Under the pieces are notes generated by a model. It saw only the letters and a program-made list of their open reading frames with translations. It was not told where the DNA came from and made no database searches. DNA of 7,810 nt from Chamaesiphon sp. (GTDB lineage: Bacteria; Cyanobacteriota; Cyanobacteriia; Cyanobacteriales; Chamaesiphonaceae). The stretch lies in contig JAJAZF010000555.1 in assembly GCA_026785875.1 (NCBI GenBank), positions 1-7,810 on the forward strand, written 5' to 3'. This document shows positions 5,951-7,810 of this stretch, piece by piece; the stretch's first letter is position 1; the number at the start of each line of letters is the position of its first letter. A program made the position numbers and the translations under genes.

Positions 5951-6907
5951 TTAAGAATCAAATCCAGCTTTTTTCATTGATTCTCGCATCGGCTGAAGGT
6001 GACTATCCCCATTTACTTTGACCAACTTAGTCGAGTTGTACAAGTTTTGTAATAGCTTGTTATTTTTGGGCTGGTTTAATAACAACATGGCATTCACCAA
6101 CTTAACGCGATCGGCTGGAGCTACACTATCATCGATCGCGACACCGTGAGCGGGTACACCAGGAGTTGAGTACAAGATCCGGAGTTTTTTGCTCTCAGCA
6201 GTGGTGATATAAGGCTCGGCGAGGGCGTATTCTGATACCGCAGCTACATCAGCTTGACCGCGTAAAACAGCTTGCAATGCTTTACTATAATCCCCACCAT
6301 AGGCGACTTGCCCGAAGAAACCAGTCAGCCTGTCGCGGTTGGGTACCAGTCCATTATTGACTAAGGTACCTACAGGGAAAATAAATCCAGAACCGGAAGT
6401 TGGTGAAGTAAAAGCGATCCGTTTTCCTTTTAACTGTTCGAGCGTGGATTTGCTCGTTCCCGATGTTAGCGGGCTATCACTGGGCACCACAAAGATCGAT
6501 TTATACGTGTGTCCACCAGAATAATTAGACCGGACTTCGGCCAGATACAACCCGGCATTAGCTAATTGCTGGGCTTTGATCGCTGGACGACTGCTCAAGA
6601 AGGCTACATCTACTTTATTTGCCCTGAGAGCTTCGACTGCGGCTGTTTCGTCAGAAACGATCGCCTCTACAGGTCTACCAATCTCCTGACTGATAAATGC
6701 GGCTACGGCATTAGCATCTTTCTGTAAGTCAGCTTTACCCGCACGGGTGGGAAAGGCGATGCGGAGCGGATTGGTTTGAGCAAGGCGATTGTCACTATTA
6801 ATAGCAACTGGAAGTGAGTTGGTCGAGATGACCTTGGCAACAACGGCACTAGCCCCTAAACCTAGAGAGAGCGCGACGATCGTGGAAATAGTAGTAGAGA
6901 TTTTCAT
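5951..6907 (-). CDS. phnD: Phosphonate/phosphite ABC transporter substrate-binding protein PhnD
   Basis: A 318-residue periplasmic binding protein (PhnD/PtxB family, PF12974) that captures the ligand for PhnCE. I chose ATG 6907 over an in-frame TTG at 6928 because it gives a regular signal peptide: K2, a hydrophobic core around residues 8-23, and probable cleavage after AVVA. Family features are NPLRIAFPT at 46-54, VDVAFLSSRPA at 99-109, GGHTYKSIFVV at 131-141, the oxyanion-binding loop FTSPTSGSGF at 166-175, and AYGGDYSKALQAVLRGQADVA at about 202-222. No Shine-Dalgarno is clear. Phosphonate, phosphite or phosphate could be the ligand; sequence does not decide. There is no C-P lyase, phosphonatase or phosphite dehydrogenase in the window, so any catabolic step is encoded elsewhere. 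Confidence 0.92.
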   Translation of the reverse strand: MKISTTISTIVALSLGLGASAVVAKVISTNSLPVAINSDNRLAQTNPLRIAFPTRAGKADLQKDANAVAAFISQEIGRPVEAIVSDETAAVEALRANKVDVAFLSSRPAIKAQQLANAGLYLAEVRSNYSGGHTYKSIFVVPSDSPLTSGTSKSTLEQLKGKRIAFTSPTSGSGFIFPVGTLVNNGLVPNRDRLTGFFGQVAYGGDYSKALQAVLRGQADVAAVSEYALAEPYITTAESKKLRILYSTPGVPAHGVAIDDSVAPADRVKLVNAMLLLNQPKNNKLLQNLYNSTKLVKVNGDSHLQPMRESMKKAGFDS

Positions 6908-6935
6908 AAGAATTTGACAGGGTGACAACTAGATT

Positions 6936-6966
6936 CGTTGGCGGAGCCTCTGTGAAGGAGAATCGC
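6936..6966 (-). repeat. Dispersed repeat, copy 2 (phnD leader)
   Basis: On the minus strand this reads GCGATTCTC, CTTCACAGA, GGCTCCGCCAACG, matching copy 1 at 1141-1176. It lies between the proposed phnD promoter and the phnD start, so it would be part of the 5' leader of the transcript. Confidence 0.65.
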
Positions 6967-7001
6967 CACGATTTACTATATTGAGATTAAATATCATTAA
7001 A

Positions 7002-7030
7002 ATTGTAGATGACTCCCAATAACATTGCAA
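7002..7030 (-). promoter_or_regulatory. Sigma-70-type promoter for phnDCE
   Basis: On the minus strand, TTGCAA (7030-7025) and TACAAT (7007-7002) are separated by exactly 17 bases, close to the consensus -35 and -10 boxes. Transcription would start near 6995, leaving an approximately 90-base leader before ATG 6907. No well-spaced Pho box lies upstream, so phosphate control is not shown by the sequence. Confidence 0.5.
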
Positions 7031-7060
7031 TATATTCTCAATTAATTATCGTTACAACCA

Positions 7061-7099
7061 GAGGAATTAACAATGATCGATCGATCGCTCAAAACCTGA
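7061..7099 (+). other. Strong Shine-Dalgarno with 8-codon ORF
   Basis: GAGGA (7061-7065) lies seven bases before ATG 7073, which opens a frame of eight codons (MIDRSLKT) ending at TGA 7097-7099. This is one of the best ribosome-binding sites in the window, yet it leads to almost nothing. It could be the surviving start of the gene whose remnant lies at 7305-7754, or a leader peptide. Translation is not demonstrated. Confidence 0.35.
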
Positions 7100-7201
7100 G
7101 TTCGATGAAGCGGAGGCTCACCAAACCCAGATGGCGCAATAACTTCAGGTTAAAAATAGATTTATCCAAAATTTTGACACGTTAAAACCTCCGCCTTCAT
7201 C
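7093..7201 (+). repeat. Interleaved inverted repeats (A-B-A'-B')
   Basis: Arm A is AACCTGAGTT (7093-7102) and its partner A' is AACTTCAGGTT (7141-7151). Arm B is GATGAAGCGGAGG (7104-7116) and its partner B' is CCTCCGCCTTCATC (7188-7201). Each pair is complementary apart from one single-base bulge. The order A-B-A'-B' is that of a pseudoknot or of two mutually exclusive hairpins. Function is unknown. Confidence 0.5.
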
Positions 7202-7304
7202 AGACAGTGCATTCCACCGCGATAATTCTACCCAAGCAGTATCAGGCGATCGCTCGTGTTGCAGTTTTTGGTAGTTTGGGTAGCTTAAAATAAGTCATCT
7301 CTAG

Positions 7305-7754
7305 TTCGCTTCAGCATTACCTCCCTTAACAAAAATCAGGGGTACAAATTCCCTACTTTTAGGCGGATTGTTTGTAGGGTTGACGGCTGAAGATCGTGCG
7401 CCGATTTTTGTAAGTATTGCCAATACATTGCGAGATTTGGGTAATCGCGATCTAGTACAACTAGAGAACTTTTTGCAATGTCAATTAGACGTATATAAGC
7501 CTGTAACTCAGCACTTGATATTTGTCATGGATGGTGCGTTGCCAAATATCCCCGTGGCGGCATTGTACGATCGATCGCGTCAAGAATATCTAATCGATCG
7601 CTATCCAGTAGCAGTGACACCTGGACTACAAATTTTAGGTGCAAAGCAGTCTGTAGGTAATCATTCTGGGATTTTAATTGGTGGTTTGACGGCTAAATCC
7701 GCGCTCGTCCAAAATAATAAACGCGGGGACATCTTAGTAAGTAAATTTCTCTAA
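7305..7754 (+). pseudogene. Truncated CHAT-domain protein remnant
   Basis: The frame is open from 7305 to TAA 7752-7754, with an upstream stop at 7302-7304; a TTG at 7368 is the only notable start. The part from about 7515 encodes a typical CHAT (PF12770) N-terminal half: HLIFVMDGALPNIPVAALYD, then YLIDRYPVAVTPGLQIL and ILIGGLT. CHAT domains are caspase-like peptidase domains, in cyanobacteria usually the C-terminal part of large TPR proteins. Here the match ends after GLTAKSAL and the frame runs into unrelated residues and a stop, so the catalytic histidine and cysteine, which lie further downstream in the family, are missing. The expected N-terminal repeats are also absent. No Shine-Dalgarno precedes TTG 7368. 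The residues before about 7440 (including LPPLTKIRGTNSLLLGGL) are unassigned. A functional protease can be excluded. Confidence 0.75.
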
Positions 7755-7792
7755 CTATCTGGGTATTATAAATACATCGTTCGATCGATAGT
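7754..7792. repeat. Nested inverted repeat after the CHAT remnant
   Basis: ACTATC (7754-7759) pairs with GATAGT (7787-7792), and inside it GTATT (7763-7767) pairs with AATAC (7771-7775). The stems are short and AT-rich, so this may be chance or the edge of a longer repeat cut by the window. Confidence 0.25.
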
Positions 7793-7810
7793 ACAATTTA
7801 ATTCCTTAAC

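Larger units (their letters stand above)
6908..7304. other. Long non-coding stretch between phnD and the CHAT remnant
   Basis: About 400 bases without a credible gene. It holds the phnD leader with repeat copy 2 (6936-6966), a minus-strand promoter (7002-7030), a plus-strand Shine-Dalgarno with an 8-codon ORF (7061-7099), the interleaved inverted repeats (7093-7201) and a HIP1 octamer (7246-7253). Short plus-strand open runs at 7143-7268 have no recognisable similarity. Part of it may be decayed coding sequence of the CHAT gene. Confidence 0.6.

Noticed and set aside
6908..6928. TTG 6928 as the phnD start (325 residues)
   Set aside because: It adds seven residues (MSPCQIL) in front of a standard lysine-led signal peptide and has no Shine-Dalgarno; ATG 6907 is the simpler choice.
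6984..7001. Pho-box-like TTTAATGA and TTTAATCT on the minus strand upstream of phnD
   Set aside because: The spacing is 10 bases instead of the usual 11, one half-site has a mismatch, the region is AT-rich, and the sites fall downstream of the best promoter, where an activator would not bind.
7305..7754. CHAT domain as part of a caspase-like defence or cell-death system
   Set aside because: The catalytic half is absent, no partner gene such as a type III-E effector is near, and the frame ends in unrelated residues, so no working system can be claimed.

Overview
The window looks like cyanobacterial chromosome. CGATCG and GATCGATC strings are dense throughout, and complete HIP1 octamers (GCGATCGC) occur at 5661-5668 and 7246-7253. 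The intergenic spaces carry short heptamer tandem repeats and GC-rich palindromes of the kind known from cyanobacteria, and every recognisable protein belongs to a family common there. I cannot name the genus from sequence alone. There are no RNA genes, CRISPR arrays or intact transposons.

Layout. (1) Bases 1-1188: 3' part of a glycoside-hydrolase-like (GHL10/DUF187) gene on +, cut by the window edge; its last codons lie inside a dispersed repeat. (2) 1189-1469: a gene-free spacer packed with a heptamer array and several hairpins. (3) 1470-3379 on +: a probable operon of a small TIGR03643/DUF2805 protein, queG (epoxyqueuosine reductase, last step of queuosine synthesis) and a HAD-family phosphatase. 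(4) 3380-3486: a second repeat-rich spacer. (5) 3487-4249 on +: a wrecked locus. The N-terminal third of a TpsB/ShlB-type outer-membrane transporter runs directly into what appears to be a C-terminal scrap of a dihydroorotase. (6) 6907-4273 on -: phnD-phnC-phnE, a complete ABC importer of the phosphonate/phosphite type, with a credible promoter at 7030-7002 and a stem-loop between phnD and phnC. (7) 7008-7810: a mostly non-coding stretch with interleaved inverted repeats, then a CHAT-domain remnant that stops before the catalytic residues.

How the parts fit. The phn genes form a self-contained uptake unit: periplasmic binding protein, ATPase, permease. No phosphonate-degrading enzyme is visible here. 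TpsB transporters and CHAT proteins often sit together in cyanobacterial two-partner-secretion loci, so the two broken genes flanking phnDCE may be the remains of one such locus.

I found no convincing new multi-gene system. The points most worth a second look are the tpsB/dihydroorotase junction, the paired decay around phnDCE, the repeat that supplies the end of a coding sequence, the repeat pairs downstream of genes, and the pseudoknot-like A-B-A'-B' inverted repeats at 7093-7201.
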